Source of the DNA: Phytoseiulus persimilis
Lineage: Eukaryota > Arthropoda > Arachnida > Mesostigmata > Phytoseiidae
NCBI GenBank assembly: GCA_037576195.1
Contig: CM075102.1
Location: 28,268,745-28,332,744, forward strand
Length of the DNA: 64,000 nucleotides
Direction of reading: 5' to 3'
In this document: positions 50,591-62,333 of the stretch, piece by piece
Layout: each line of letters opens with the position of its first letter
Position numbering within the stretch: position 1 is the stretch's first letter
Position numbers and translations under genes: made by a program
The notes under the pieces: generated by a model
What the model saw: the letters and a program-made list of their open reading frames with translations, nothing else
Database searches by the model: none
Told to the model about the DNA's origin: nothing

Positions 50591-50850
50591 TTAGACGTCA
50601 CAGATGACTTGGGGAAAGCATGGGAAGCGCATGTAAGTTGGAAAGTGATTATCCTGCGAAATTGATGCTATCGCCTGCACCCCACGGGTCACGATTTTAT
50701 ACTCCGAGCCGTTCCTCTTGGTTTCAGAGGACAAAGGCACTTTCTTCAGTTACCGGATCAGATTACACTCCATCGAAAGCACACCGGAAACCTCGAAACG
50801 GAGTGCTGAATTTGCGCAAATAAATGGAGCTTCTGTTGATACCAAGCGGG
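50560..50850 (+). pseudogene. ILP-A remnant without hormone exons, unit 1
   Basis: Sequence matching ILP-A intron 1 (16735-16811) is fused directly to the ILP-A 3' UTR splice donor (from about 17363). The deletion removes the interval holding B-chain exon 2 and A-chain exon 3, and exon 1 is also absent. The splice donor (GCATGTAAGT), acceptor (GGTTTCAG) and AATAAA survive. Confidence 0.75.
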
Positions 50851-51809
50851 CGATGCATTTCCTTGTCTCGTACATATCATGCATGTCTTTGTACACCTTT
50901 GATGATTCCGGAAAAAAGACGTCCGCTGTTCTTTGCTCTGTCGTGAGACTTGGCCAAATACCGGGCAGCGGTTCTTCGTGGCAGGGGTTGCGGCCAACGA
51001 GCGAACTTGCTCGTATCTCGACTTGACTCGCACTCTGGACGAAAGTCATCTCTTAAATTCGGTATCCTGAGGATTGGAGGTTGTGAGAAGCCGGAACCCA
51101 CTCTCATTTCTAATCCGAGATCGTTTTTCCGCTTCCCGAGCGCTCCGCAAAATGAGCAGAATAGGCACCCACTTTTTTCGTTGTTCACCTGTTCAGCGGA
51201 GATGAAGATGGAAAACGGAGGTACTCCGATGGTGTATAGATTTGACAATTCTCTTGAGATCTGAAACAAGACACGGAGTCACTCCGCCCGCCCTTCATGG
51301 AGCTGTGGCATTCGTATGAGTCCTATGAAAATCCGTGAAATCACGCCGGAAATCGCCCATTTCGACAGACGGTGGAAACATGTTCGCCGTCATTCGCAGG
51401 TCACGTGGTCGGTACCACGTTTCAGCCCCTCCTGTCCAGCTTTTTACCCTAGCGGCACTTGGTTCCGGAAGTTAACGGAAATATTTTTTTCCCCCTAAAA
51501 GTTGGAGGCCATATCCATGTATGCTGACACCGGTGAACATTGCTGATTTCTACGGAGGGTCGGGAATTTTCTACGAGCGCGACAGAACCACTCCAACTAA
51601 ATTTCTGACGGTCGGCAATGAGTCCGAGAGCAGTCGGACATAGGAGCCGAATAGTTTTGTCCACCCAGAACTCAATCTTCGGTCACTCTACGTCGGTAAT
51701 TGGTGCCCGCGGGAGCGACGTGAGTAGAAAACCGACGTAGGTCGAAATCACGGTTTTTCCATATCATTGATGAGGTTTTGAATATATGAGCCGGGCCACG
51801 TCCCCCCTG
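50851..51809. other. ILP-A 3' flank, unit 1 copy
   Basis: Collinear with 17570-18556. Frames of about 100-130 codons on both strands recur in each copy simply because the copies are recent; none has a recognisable domain. Confidence 0.5.
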
Positions 51810-52339
51810 ACAACGTGACCCCCATGGAAGAATCATTCTGGGGAAGATGGAATCTGGAGAGGACTCAGTACTACTGGGTCAGTAGTGAAGGTGAAACCCT
51901 CTGGTTAAAACCCTGTAAACGCCCCTCCAGGACACTTGGAGGCGACTTAATGCCCTAATGAGCGTCTGCTAAACTCGGAATCGAGCCTGAGGAGTCGAAG
52001 AAACGCGGGAATGAAAGAAATTGCCCGAAAAAAAGAACACGCAGGTTCGAGAACGACCTAAGTCCTGTACTCAAACGACGAGCGCATCCATGGGCCATAC
52101 AGCAGTTAGGGATTCCGGTCGTACTTGCAAAGCTCAGGTACTTGATAATATTTGTTCGACTCCGAGAATCCCGGATTTGCATTCGAAAAGAACCGTATAA
52201 AGTCGTAAATCGCTCGCACGCGCGCTCTTTGGAGCCGTGGGAGTGAGATCAGGGAAAAAAAAACACGTTACAAAGGTCCTCCGTAGTCGAGCGTCTTCGA
52301 ATCGTCGATGGCATTGTCTGTTGGAGCTCTCAAGTCGCC

Positions 52340-52420
52340 TATATAAAGGATCTCACTCTAGTCGACGACCATTGTACATCGTCGGAGGGTCAGGAACAAC
52401 ATCTGCTTCGCAATGCTCAG
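52340..52420 (+). promoter_or_regulatory. TATA box and mini first exon of ILP-B2
   Basis: TATATAAA at 52340-52347; ATGCTCAG at 52413-52420, followed by donor gtatct (gtatgt in copies 0 and 1). Relation to ILP-B2 as for unit 1. Confidence 0.45.
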
Positions 52421-52596
52421 GTATCTAAGGATAGTCTTGTTCTGATATTCCTACTGCGTGAATGATTTCAACCAGCGAGTGAGCCCTGTACACACGAAGC
52501 GAGTCAAGTGGGCCACGCGGACGACCGAAGTTAGGTAGGCTTCGAGGTCAACTGAGCCAACCGATAGCGGCATCCGAGGAGGACGTTTTCCTGTGC

Positions 52597-53869
52597 TTAC
52601 CAGGGACAGGGGCGAATCTCGGGAAAAACTTGTTTTTCGTACCTGTATTCATTGTGATTTTCGGGTGCGATGGGGAAAAGTGTGTGTATTGTGTCTCTTA
52701 AGAGTGCGTCAGGTAGTTGAGTTCTGGGGAGCCTGAAATTGTCTGCTATGATTTTGTATCCTGTGTTCCAGGGGTACTTTTCTATTTCATCACAGAGTTT
52801 TTTCCACGTATTCTTTTTGGATTTGAGTATCGTTGTTCTCAGTTTGCTGCGTTGTTCGTCATACAGTGTTTTTTCCGAGTCTCTGTTTGTTGGGTCTGCT
52901 CTGGTGTATGTTCTTCTGGCCTTGATGCAAAGTCTCCGGGCCTCGGAAACCTCTGCATTCCACCAGTAGGTTCCTCTGCTCTGTGTTTGTGTCTTTATGT
53001 TCGATTTCTTGCGGGCGGTGTGTGTGATGTTCGTGAGGAGTTCTGCTGTGAAGTTTGCTCGAGCGTTTGGAAGCTTTTCGAATTCCATCGTGAACTTTAC
53101 GGAGTCTATGTTTCTGTAGTTGTGTTTGTAGCGCTTGTTTTTTGTTCTGTTGGCTCTGTGTGGTTCACGCGTTGTGATGTCGTATCTGATGTATTATATA
53201 TTAATATTTGTGGTCGCTTACGCACTCGAGCTCCGAGAGGACGAACCAGTTTTTTATGGCGTGTCTTGACCTATTGTTTGTGAATGTGACGTCAATATGT
53301 GATCTCTGGTTCCCTCTTTCAAAAGTCGGTCTGTCTCCGGTGTTTGCAACCGTGAGGTCATTTGCTGCACACCACTCGAGGAGGAAACGGCCTCTCCTAT
53401 TGGTGTACGCGCTGCCGCAGACAGCAGACGCCGAGTTGAAGTCCCCTGAGGTTATTATTTTTGCGTTAGGCGATTGGTTGTGGAGGCTGACAGATATGCC
53501 GTGTAATGGTGAGCTCGTTTCTATGAATTTTAAGGCTGCTGAGTGACTGTTGTCGGTTATCCGAGTGTTGTTGAGTGTCGCAATGTTTGGCTCTGAGACG
53601 GCCAAGATTTGTATTCGCTTTTCCAAACATAATTGTGTTGCGAGGTCTTGTGCTGTTCGGCTCCGATTGAGGTTGATTTGAAGAACTCTGTTCAAATTAC
53701 TGTTTTCATTCGTGTTCATGGTTTGGTATTTGGGGTTGCTGCTCGTGGATTGTCGTCTGTTGGTGGTGCTGTCTTGGTTTCTTGTGTCGTGTTCACGTTT
53801 TTTTTTCTCGGTCCCTTCAAGGCATCCAAAAGCATCCAAACCCGCTGAGATGAGAGAGTATGTTCTCAA
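52597..53869 (-). mobile_element. R1/I-like LINE ORF2 fragment in unit 2
   Basis: Same fragment as in the other units, here in two open pieces (53869-53201 and 53088-52597). They are broken by a small AT-rich insertion near 53200 that introduces stops. It keeps the RT-linker segment YKIIADNFRLPRTQLP that unit 1 has lost. Confidence 0.75.
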
Positions 53870-54367
53870 CCTTGAGTCGTCGGAGCCGAGTTGAACCTGT
53901 CAGACTCCTCGGGCTCCTCCCTCGATTTGTCTCGGTTCAGGAAGAGCGTGCTTGAATCCGCCAGAAATATGTGTACGAAGCCTGTGTAGAAGAAAACTCC
54001 TCTGGCCGATTTCCGGCGACGGTGCTCGAATGGCTACCACGGATTCCCATGGACTGGAATGACGGATCTTGGCGCGACGGGCCGAACTCAATGGGATACC
54101 TCTCCAGCCGCGCCGTTTCCACTTGATATAATTCCTCTGATATCCCGTTCTAAACCTCGACCACATTTTAATCTATTCGCGAATGCTCCAACTGGCCCAT
54201 GGAACTCGTTATTCTCTCCACTCCAGCGTTACGACACACATACTCAATCTGGCGGTTATGTATCGCTGTCTAACCACGGAGAGTTCGAGATCTCACAATT
54301 CGTTAGCGAAATCGTCCTCAGGAACGAATGCATTGGAATCTTCACAGGCATTGACGATAGCCAGGAC

Positions 54368-55182
54368 ATGTCAGGAGCTAGAATAGGCTGGAGGCTGGCA
54401 CCTGTTCTGGCCAGTGTTTTCACCGTGTTCATCGGCAACAGTGCGATCGTGGAAACGAAGGGGTTCGACGTCAATGCACTACTTTCGACCAGCGGTGCTG
54501 ACAATCAAGGAATGCTACTTGGCCCGGAAGCTCTCAATGAATGGAGAGAGAAATTCGAGGCGCGCTCCCAAGACGATTGGGGGCGTTTATGGAACGTTGA
54601 GAAGCACCGACGGTAAGTCATAATGCTCCCCCCCCCCCTGGGAACGCCACTGAGCACGATCCGAGCGCCACGCCCTAAAAGGATGTCGCTGTAGATTCCA
54701 CATACGCGTTCTGCAGGTGTTACAGTGACCTTCAAACTCATATGGAGTGGTTCTGCCGGAGCGGCTTATCTCTCGCCAAAAGGTCAGGCAGGAACGCTAT
54801 TTCCTTCGGCCGAACAGCAGGATTGCATCGTCTGCCAACTAGTCTTCTCTACGCTCTACGTAAAGTAGAGCAAGAGATCGAAGACGTCGACTTGCGCGAA
54901 GACGATTTCCATGAGCAAAACAGGCTTGGTGCGTTTTCAACAGTTCTAACGAGGGGATGTTCCAGAATGGCAGCCGAAAAAAATATCGCCTTGATTCCGC
55001 ACAATCATTTGGCTGTTCCCTTCCCAGGTCCGTACGGTCAGCCGGCGGCTCAAGCCCTCCAGCTGCTAAGGAAAACATCTGGAGGACGACGGAAACGCAA
55101 AGAACTAGGAATTATGGACGAGTGCTGCCATCAGAACGATGGCTGCTCCTGGGAGGAGTACGCTGAATACTGTGATGTATAG
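54368..55182 (+). CDS. insulin-like peptide precursor ILP-B2
   Basis: Exons 54368-54612, 54717-54928, 55028-55182. Signal peptide, long pre-B segment, B chain CYSDLQTHMEWFC, LAKR site, C peptide, RRKRK site and A chain CCHQNDGCSWEEYAEYC as in ILP-B1, but the protein ends right after CDV with TAG. Intron 1 is about 57 bases shorter than in B1 and B3. The upstream frame is open in this copy (from 54059), but the hydrophobic signal peptide argues for a start at 54368 or in the mini-exon (splice to 54382). Confidence 0.9.
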
Positions 55183-56248
55183 GTAGCCGAGAGAGGCACA
55201 GACTCGTGCCAAGTGCAACGGTCTGAGAGGAAACCTATGGGATGGTGCAATAAATAGTCGATGTAAGACGAGGAGAGAGGATTTCTCCCGCGGCTCAAGA
55301 GACATGCTTCATGCTATTACAAGCGGAAATAAACTTCGCCTAAAAATCAAGTGCTCAGATTCCCTGATTCCGCCACTTCATGTCTCGACTGCTGAAGAAA
55401 TAAAGAATCTGCAGGGAATGTCGCCAATGTGATCGTGGCTCATATCCCGAACAAATACAATAATCTCTCGAGAGGAGGAGGAGGTTTTTCAACATGATTA
55501 TCATGAACACAGAATAAATCCACGGAGTGTTCCCGAGAATGAAAGAAAGACGTATGAATTTTCGAGGGAAAGTTCACGTCGTTGTCCCTTCCACGCGAGA
55601 CGATCCGAGAAGGATGATTGGGCCATCCAATCGAATGCGTAGTTTGTGGGAGCGAGCATAACTGACTGCGTCAACAAAGAACCTTATGCATGTCGGGACA
55701 TAAGTCTGCCTCTCGGGGACAATCCTTGAAGACCCTCAGTGATGTGAACGCGTTTGTTCGCGGATGAATGATTGTCACCGAGCCAACCTAAACAAAGAGA
55801 GGCACCCGTATCAAGACCGCGGGTTCTGAATGAGTCGTCATGTAACAGTAGCGTGGAGTCATGAAATCCGAAGAGGTTGTGACGCTGGCACGTTGACTGC
55901 GATCGATCGCGTCATTCCATCCACAGCGGTTCGGAGATGTATTCTCATGTTCCCTTAGGATCAAAGACACACTCGCTCGCGGATCGAAACTCGGAAGTTT
56001 CCTCATCTAGCGCGCCGGTAGGACGAGAGAATCGTCGCCGCAAACAGACATTTCATGCCCTCGTGCGGGCATCGAGTGAACCGGACTAGCCAAAGGTCCC
56101 CGACAAGATTCCCGAAAAATCATGAACTTTCGAATGTTGACTTGGAAAAGAAAAGAGGTCGAATGTGGTAACACCGTATATTACGCCAGCCGTAAGTTCA
56201 CATTATCTAGATACACTACTCATGAGGAACTTGAACGTTCGCGATTGT
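55183..56248. other. ILP-B2 3' region and spacer; empty LINE site
   Basis: Probable 3' UTR, then the uninterrupted site AAATCCACGGAGTG near 55517 where unit 1 has its LINE. No gene recognised. Confidence 0.5.
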
Positions 56249-56840
56249 TTAGCTCGACGACTGGGGCGACGCGATGGAGGGTTTCTCGGGCTCGCTGGAG
56301 CTCTTCGGAACTTCCGCCGCGGGGGGCACAGGAGTTCCCGCATCTTTGGGTGCGGCAGGAGTCTTCACCTCTCGTGCAGGGGCTGCCGGGGACAGTGCCA
56401 TGGGTGAGCACTTTCTCTTGTCCGGCATTGCTTCTCTTGAGTCGCTTTTTGGCTCTTTTGCACTCGGAACACTCTCTGCGACCGGTGTTGCGGCTGTGGA
56501 AGAGGCTTCCAACGGCTCGACTTGGACGTTGCGTGCTGCCGGCGCTGCGCTGGATGCTCCCGGGGTTTCGCTTGTGTCGGTGGTGGCGATTTTAGTTTCA
56601 GAGGCTGGAGCTGAGGTCGTCACCGTGGACTCGGCAGGGGCAGCGGTGGATGAACTCACGGCCGAGTCGGAGCCTTCTGCGGATTGTTTCGTTTCTGTTT
56701 TCTTCTCGGCCGCAGCTTCTGATGCTGGGGACACAGCTGCGTACTCGGCGACGTCGGCCGATTCGACGGGCCCCGTTGGAGCTGGCTCGGAACTCAGAGA
56801 GCTCGCTGTTGTGCCGTCGATGTGAATATCTGGCGCATCC
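56249..56840 (-). CDS. Ala/Ser/Pro/Glu-rich ORF, unit 2
   Basis: Same frame as in unit 1 but with 12 extra codons (a segment reading REVKTPAAPKDA) inserted in frame. Amino-acid changes are scattered and conservative in type. Start not identified. Confidence 0.45.
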
Positions 56841-57120
56841 TTTCGGTGGACCCTCGCTCGGTTTAGACGTCACAGATGACTTGGGGAAAGCATGGGAAGC
56901 GCATGCGCATGTAAGTTGGAAAGTGATTATCCTGCGAAATTGATGCTATCGCCTGCACCCCACGGGTCACGATCTTATACTCCGAGCCGTTCCTCTTGGT
57001 TTCAGAGGACAAAGGCACTTCCTTCAGTTACCGGATCAGATTACACTTCATCGAAGGCACACCGGAAACCTCGAAACGGAGTGCTGAATTTGCGCAAATA
57101 AATGGAGCTTCTGTTGATAC
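56832..57120 (+). pseudogene. ILP-A remnant, unit 2
   Basis: As in unit 1: a piece of ILP-A intron 1 fused to the 3' UTR donor, with the hormone exons deleted. A CGCATG duplication sits just before the donor (GCGCATGCGCATGTAAG). Confidence 0.75.
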
Positions 57121-58617
57121 CAAGCGGGCGATGCATTTCCTTGTCTCGTACATATCATGCATGTCTTTGTACACCTTTGATGATTCCGGAAAAAAGACGT
57201 CCACTGTTCTTTGCTCTGTCGTGAGACTTGGCCAAATACCGGGCAGCGGTTCTTCGTGGCAGGGGTTGCGGCCAACGAGCGAACTTGCTCGTATCTCGAC
57301 TTGACTCGCACTCTGGACGAAAGTCATCTCTTAAATTCGGTATCCTGAGGATTGGAGGTTGTGAGAAGCCGGAACCCACTCTCATTTTTAATCCGAGATC
57401 GTTTTTCCGCTTCCCGAGCGCTCCGCAAAATGAGCAGAATAGGCACCCACTTTTTTCGTTGTTCACCTGTTCAGCGGAGATTAAGATGGAAAACGGAGGT
57501 ACTCCGATGGTGTATGGATTTGACGATTCTCTTGAGATCTGAAACAAGACACGGAGTCACTCCGCCCGCCCTTCATGGAGCTGTGGCATTCGTATGAGTC
57601 CTATGAAAATCCGTGAAATCAAGCCGGAAATCGCCCATTTCGACAGACGGTGGAAACATGTTCGCCGTCATTCGCAGGTTACGTGGTCGGTACCACGTTT
57701 CAGCCCCTCCTGTCCAGCTTTTTACCCTAGCGGCACTTGGTTCCGGAAGTTAACGGAAATATTTTTTTCCCCCTAAAAGTTGGAGGTCATATCCATGTAT
57801 GCTGACACCGGTGAACATTGCTGATTTCTACGGAGGGTCGGGAATTTTCTACGAGCGCGACAGAACCACTCCAACTAAATTTCTGACGGTCGGCAATGAG
57901 TCCGAGAGCAGTCGGACATAGGAGCCGAATAGTTTTGTCCACCCAGAACTCAATCTTCGGTCACTCTACGTCGGTAATTGGTGCCCGCGGGAGCGACGTG
58001 AGTAGAAAACCGACGTAGGTCGAAATCACGGTTTTTCCATATCATTGATGAGGTTTTGAATATATGAGCCGGGCCACGTCCCCCCTGACAACGTGACCCC
58101 CATGGAAGAATCATTCTGGGGAAGATGGAATCTGGAAAGGACTCAGTACTACTGGGTCAGTAGTGAAGGTGAAACCCTCTGGTTAAAACCCTGTAAACGC
58201 CCCTCCAGGACACTGGGAGGCGACTTAATGCCCTAATGAGCGTCTGCTAAACTCGGAATCGAGCCTGAGGAGTCGAAGAAACGCGGGAATGAAAGAAATT
58301 GCCCGAAAAAAAGAACACGCAGGTTCGAGAACGACCTAAGTCCTGTACTCAAACGACGAGCGCAGCCATGGGCCATACAGCAGTTAGGGATTCCGGTCGT
58401 ACTTGCAAAGCTCAGGTACTTGATAATATTTGTTCGACTCCGAGAATTCCGGATTTGCATTCGAAAAGAACCGTATAAAGTCGTGAATCGCTCGCACGCG
58501 CGCTCTTTGGAGCCGTGGGAGTGAGATCAGGGAAAAAAAAACACGTTACAAAGGTCCTCCGTAGTCGAGCGTCTTCGAATCGTCGATGGCATTGTCTGTT
58601 GGAGCTCTCAAGTCGCC

Positions 58618-58698
58618 TATATAAAGGATCTCACTCTAGTCGACGACCATTGTACATCGTCGGAGGGTCAGGAACAACATCTGCTTCGCAATGCTCAG
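58618..58698 (+). promoter_or_regulatory. TATA box and mini first exon of ILP-B3
   Basis: TATATAAA at 58618-58625; ATGCTCAG at 58691-58698, followed by donor gtatct. Confidence 0.45.
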
Positions 58699-58874
58699 GT
58701 ATCTAAGGATAGTCTTGTTCTGATATTCCTACTGCGTGAATGATTTCAACCAGCGAGTGAGCCCTGTACACACGAAGCGAGTCAAGTGGGCCACAAGGAC
58801 GAACGGAGTTAGGTAGGCTTCGAGGTCAACTGAGCCAACCGATAGCGGCATCCGAGGAGGACGTTTTCCTGTGC

Positions 58875-60063
58875 TTACCAGGGACAGGGGCGAATCTCGG
58901 GAAAAACTTGTTTTTCGTACCTGTATTCATTGTGATTTTCGGGTGCGATGGGGAAAAGTGTGTGTATTGTGTCTCTTAAGAGTGCGTCAGGTAGTTGAGT
59001 TCTGGGGAGCCTGAAATTGTCTGCTATGATTTTGTATCCTGTGTTCCAGGGGTACTTTTCTATTTCATCACAGAGTTTTTTCCACGTATTCTTTTTGGAT
59101 TTGAGTATCGTTGTTCTCAGTTTGCTGCGTTGTTCGTCATACAGTGTTTTTTCCGAGTCTCTGTTTGTTGGGTCTGCTCTGGTGTATGTTCTTCTGGCCT
59201 TGATGCAAAGTCTCCGGGCCTCGGAAACCTCTGCATTCCACCAGTAGGTTCCTCTGCTCTGTGTTTGTGTCTTTATGTTCGATTTCTTGCGGGCGGTGTG
59301 TGTGATGTTCGTGAGGAGTTCTGCTGTGAAGTTTGCTCGAGCGTTTGGAAGCTTTTCGAGTTCCATCGTGAACTTTACGGAGTCTATGTTTCTGTAGTTG
59401 TGTTTGTAGCGCTTGTTTTTTGTTCTGTTGGCTCTGTGTGGTTCACGCGTTGTGATGTCGTATCTGATGTATTTGTGGTCATACGTCAATATGTGATCTC
59501 TGGTTCCCTCTTTCAAAAGTCGGTCTGTCTCCGGTGTTTGCAACCGTGAGGTCATTTGCTGCACACCACTCGAGGAGGGAACGGCCTCTCCTATTGGTGT
59601 ACGCGCTGCCGCAGACAGCAGACGCCGAGTGGAAGTCCCCTGAGGTTATTATTTTTGCGTTAGGCGATTGGTTGTGGAGGCTGACAGATATGCCGTGTAA
59701 TGGTGAGCTCGTTTCGATGAATTTTAAGGCTGCTGAGTGACTGTTGTCGGTTATCCGAGTGTTGTTGAGTGTCGCAATGTTTGGCTCTGAGACGGCCAAG
59801 ATTTGTATTCGCTTTTCCAAACATAATTGTGTTGCGAGGTCTTGTGCTGTTCGGCTCCGATTGAGGTTGATTTGAAGAACTCTGTTCAAATTACTGTTTT
59901 CGTTCGTGTTCATGGTTTGGTATTTGGGGTTGCTGCTCGTGGATTGTCGTCTGTTGGTGGTGCTGTCTTGGTTTCTTGTGTCGTGTTCACGTTTTTTTTT
60001 CTCGGTCCCTTCAAGGCATCCAAAAGCATCCAAACCCGCTGAGATGAGAGAGTATGTTCTCAA
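58875..60063 (-). mobile_element. R1/I-like LINE ORF2 fragment in unit 3
   Basis: As in unit 2, but about 80-100 bases between the SHIDV and SDHKY motifs are deleted near 59480, which shifts the frame. Confidence 0.75.
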
Positions 60064-60561
60064 CCTTGAGTCGTCGGAGCCGAGTTGAATCTGTCAGACT
60101 CCTCGGGCTCCTCCCTCGATTTGTCTCGGTTCAGGAAGAGCGTGCTTGAATCCGCCAGAAATATGTGTACGAAGCCTGTGTAGAAGAAAACTCCTCTGGC
60201 CGATTTCCGGCGACGGTGCTCGAATGGCTACCACGGATTCCCATGGACTGGAATGACGGATCTTGGCGCGACGGGCCGAACTCAATGGGATACCTCTCCA
60301 GCCGCGCCGTTTCCACTTGATATAATTCCTCTGATATCCCGTTCTAAACCTCGACCACATTTTAATCTATTCGCGAATGCTCCAACTGGCCCATGGAACT
60401 CGTTATTCTCTCCACTCCAGCGTTACGACACACATACTCAATCTGGCGGTTATGTATCGCTGTCTAACCACGGAGAGTTCGAGATCTCACAATTCGTTAG
60501 CGAAATCGTCCTCAGGAACGAGTGCATTGGAATCTTCACAGGCATTGACGATAGCCAGGAC

Positions 60562-61433
60562 ATGTCAGGAGCTAGAATAGGCTGGAGGCTGGCACCTGTT
60601 CTGGCCAGTGTTTTCACCGTGTTCATCGGCAACAGTGCGATCGTGGAAACGAAGGGGTTCGACGTCAATGCACTACTTTCGATCAGAGGTGCTGACAATC
60701 AAGGAATGCTACTTGGCCCGGAAGCTCTCAATGAATGGAGAGAGAAATTCGAGGCGCGCTCCCAAGACGATTGGGGGCGTTTATGGAACGTTGAGAAGCA
60801 CCGACGGTAAGTCATAATGCCCCCCCCCCCCTGGGTACGCCACTGAGCACGATCCGAGCTCCACGCCCTAAAAGGATGTCGCTGTAGATTCCACATGAAC
60901 CCGTCACATACCAAGACCTGGAGCAAGACTTCGGAATCGCTGAGTGAAACGGATACGCGTTCTGCAGGTGTTACAGTGACCTTCAAACTCATATGGAGTG
61001 GTTCTGCCGGAGCGGCTTATCTCTCGCCAAAAGGTCAGGCAGGAACGCTATTTCCTTCGGCCGAACAGCAGGATTGCATCGTCTGCCAACTAGTCTTCTC
61101 TACGCTCTACGTAAAGTAGAGCAAGAGATCGAAGACGTCGACTTGCGCGAAGACGATTTCCATGAGCAAAACAGGCTTGGTGCGTTTTCAACAGTTCTAA
61201 CGAGGGGATGTTCCAGAATGGCAGCCGAAAAAAATATCGCCTTGATTCCGCACAATCATTTGGCTGTTCCCTTCCCAGGTCCGTACGGTCAGCCGGCGGC
61301 TCAAGCCCTCCAGCTGCTAAGGAAAACATCTGGAGGACGACGGAAACGCAAAGAACTAGGAATTATGGACGAGTGCTGCCATCAGAACGATGGCTGCTCC
61401 TGGGAGGAGTACGCTGAATACTGTGATGTATAG
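60562..61433 (+). CDS. insulin-like peptide precursor ILP-B3
   Basis: Exons 60562-60806, 60968-61179, 61279-61433. The predicted protein is essentially the ILP-B2 protein. The only differences I noticed lie in the pre-B segment (LLSIRGAD against LLSTSGAD). All six cysteines, the LAKR and RRKRK sites and the TAG after CDV are present. B2 and B3 therefore probably add dosage of the same hormone rather than a new one. Confidence 0.9.
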
Positions 61434-62333
61434 GTAGCCGAGAGAGGCACAGACTCGTGCCAAGTGCAACGGTCTGAGAGGAAACCTATGGGATGGTGCA
61501 ATAAATAGTCGATGTAAGACGAGGAGAGAGGATTTCTCCCGCGGCTCAAGAGACATGCTTCATGCTATTACAAGCGGAAATAAACTTCGCCAAAAAATCA
61601 AGTGCTCAGATTCCCTGATTCCGCCACTTCATGTCTCGACTGCTGAAGAAATAAAGAATCTGCAGGGAATGTCGCCAATGTGATCGTGGCTCATATCCCG
61701 AACAAATACAATAATCTCTCGAGAGGAGGAGGAGGTTTTTCAACATGACTATCATGAACACAGAATAAATCCACGGAGTGCTCCCGAGAATGAAAGAGAG
61801 ACATATGAATTTTCGAGGGAAAGTTCACGTCGTTGTCCCTTCCACGCGAGACGATCCGAGAAGGATGAATGATTGTCACCGAGCCAACCTAAACAAAGAG
61901 AGGCACTCGTATCAAGACCGCGGGTTCTGAATGAGTCGTCATGTAACAGTAGCGTGGAGTCATGAAATCCGAAGAGGTTGTGACGCTGGCACGTTGACTG
62001 CGATCGATCGCGTCAATCCATCCACAGCGGTTCGGAGATGTATTCTCATGTTCCCTTAGGATCAAAGACACACTCGCTCGCGGATCGAAACTCGGAAGTT
62101 TCCTCATCTAGCGCGCCGGTAAGACTAGAGAATCGTCGCCGCAAACAGACATTTCATGCCCTCGTGCGGGCATCGAGTGAACCGGACTAGCCAAAGGTCC
62201 CCGACAAGATTCCCGAAAAATCATGAACTTTCGAATGTTGACTTGGAAAAGAAAAGAGGTCGAATGTGGTAACACCGTAAGTTCACATTATCTAGATACA
62301 CTACTCATGAGGAACTTGAACGTTCGCGATTGT
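61434..62333. other. ILP-B3 3' region and spacer
   Basis: As in unit 2, with the empty LINE site near 61770 and a deletion of about 160 bases at about 61866. No gene recognised. Confidence 0.5.

Larger units (their letters stand above)
42393..51809. repeat. tandem array unit 1 (ILP-B1), with LINE insertion
   Basis: First unit of a head-to-tail segmental array. Using the A-chain codons as anchor, ILP-B1 to ILP-B2 is 9117 bp; subtracting the 2864 bp added by the LINE and its target duplication gives 6253 bp, matching the 6251 bp from B2 to B3. Order within a unit: promoter block, antisense LINE fragment, ILP-B, Ala-rich ORF, ILP-A remnant and flank. Confidence 0.9.
51810..58087. repeat. tandem array unit 2 (ILP-B2)
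   Basis: Second unit; same order as unit 1 but without the 2.85-kb LINE. It is very similar to unit 3 throughout, including the spacer sequences, so the last duplication is recent or the units are being homogenised by gene conversion. Confidence 0.92.
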
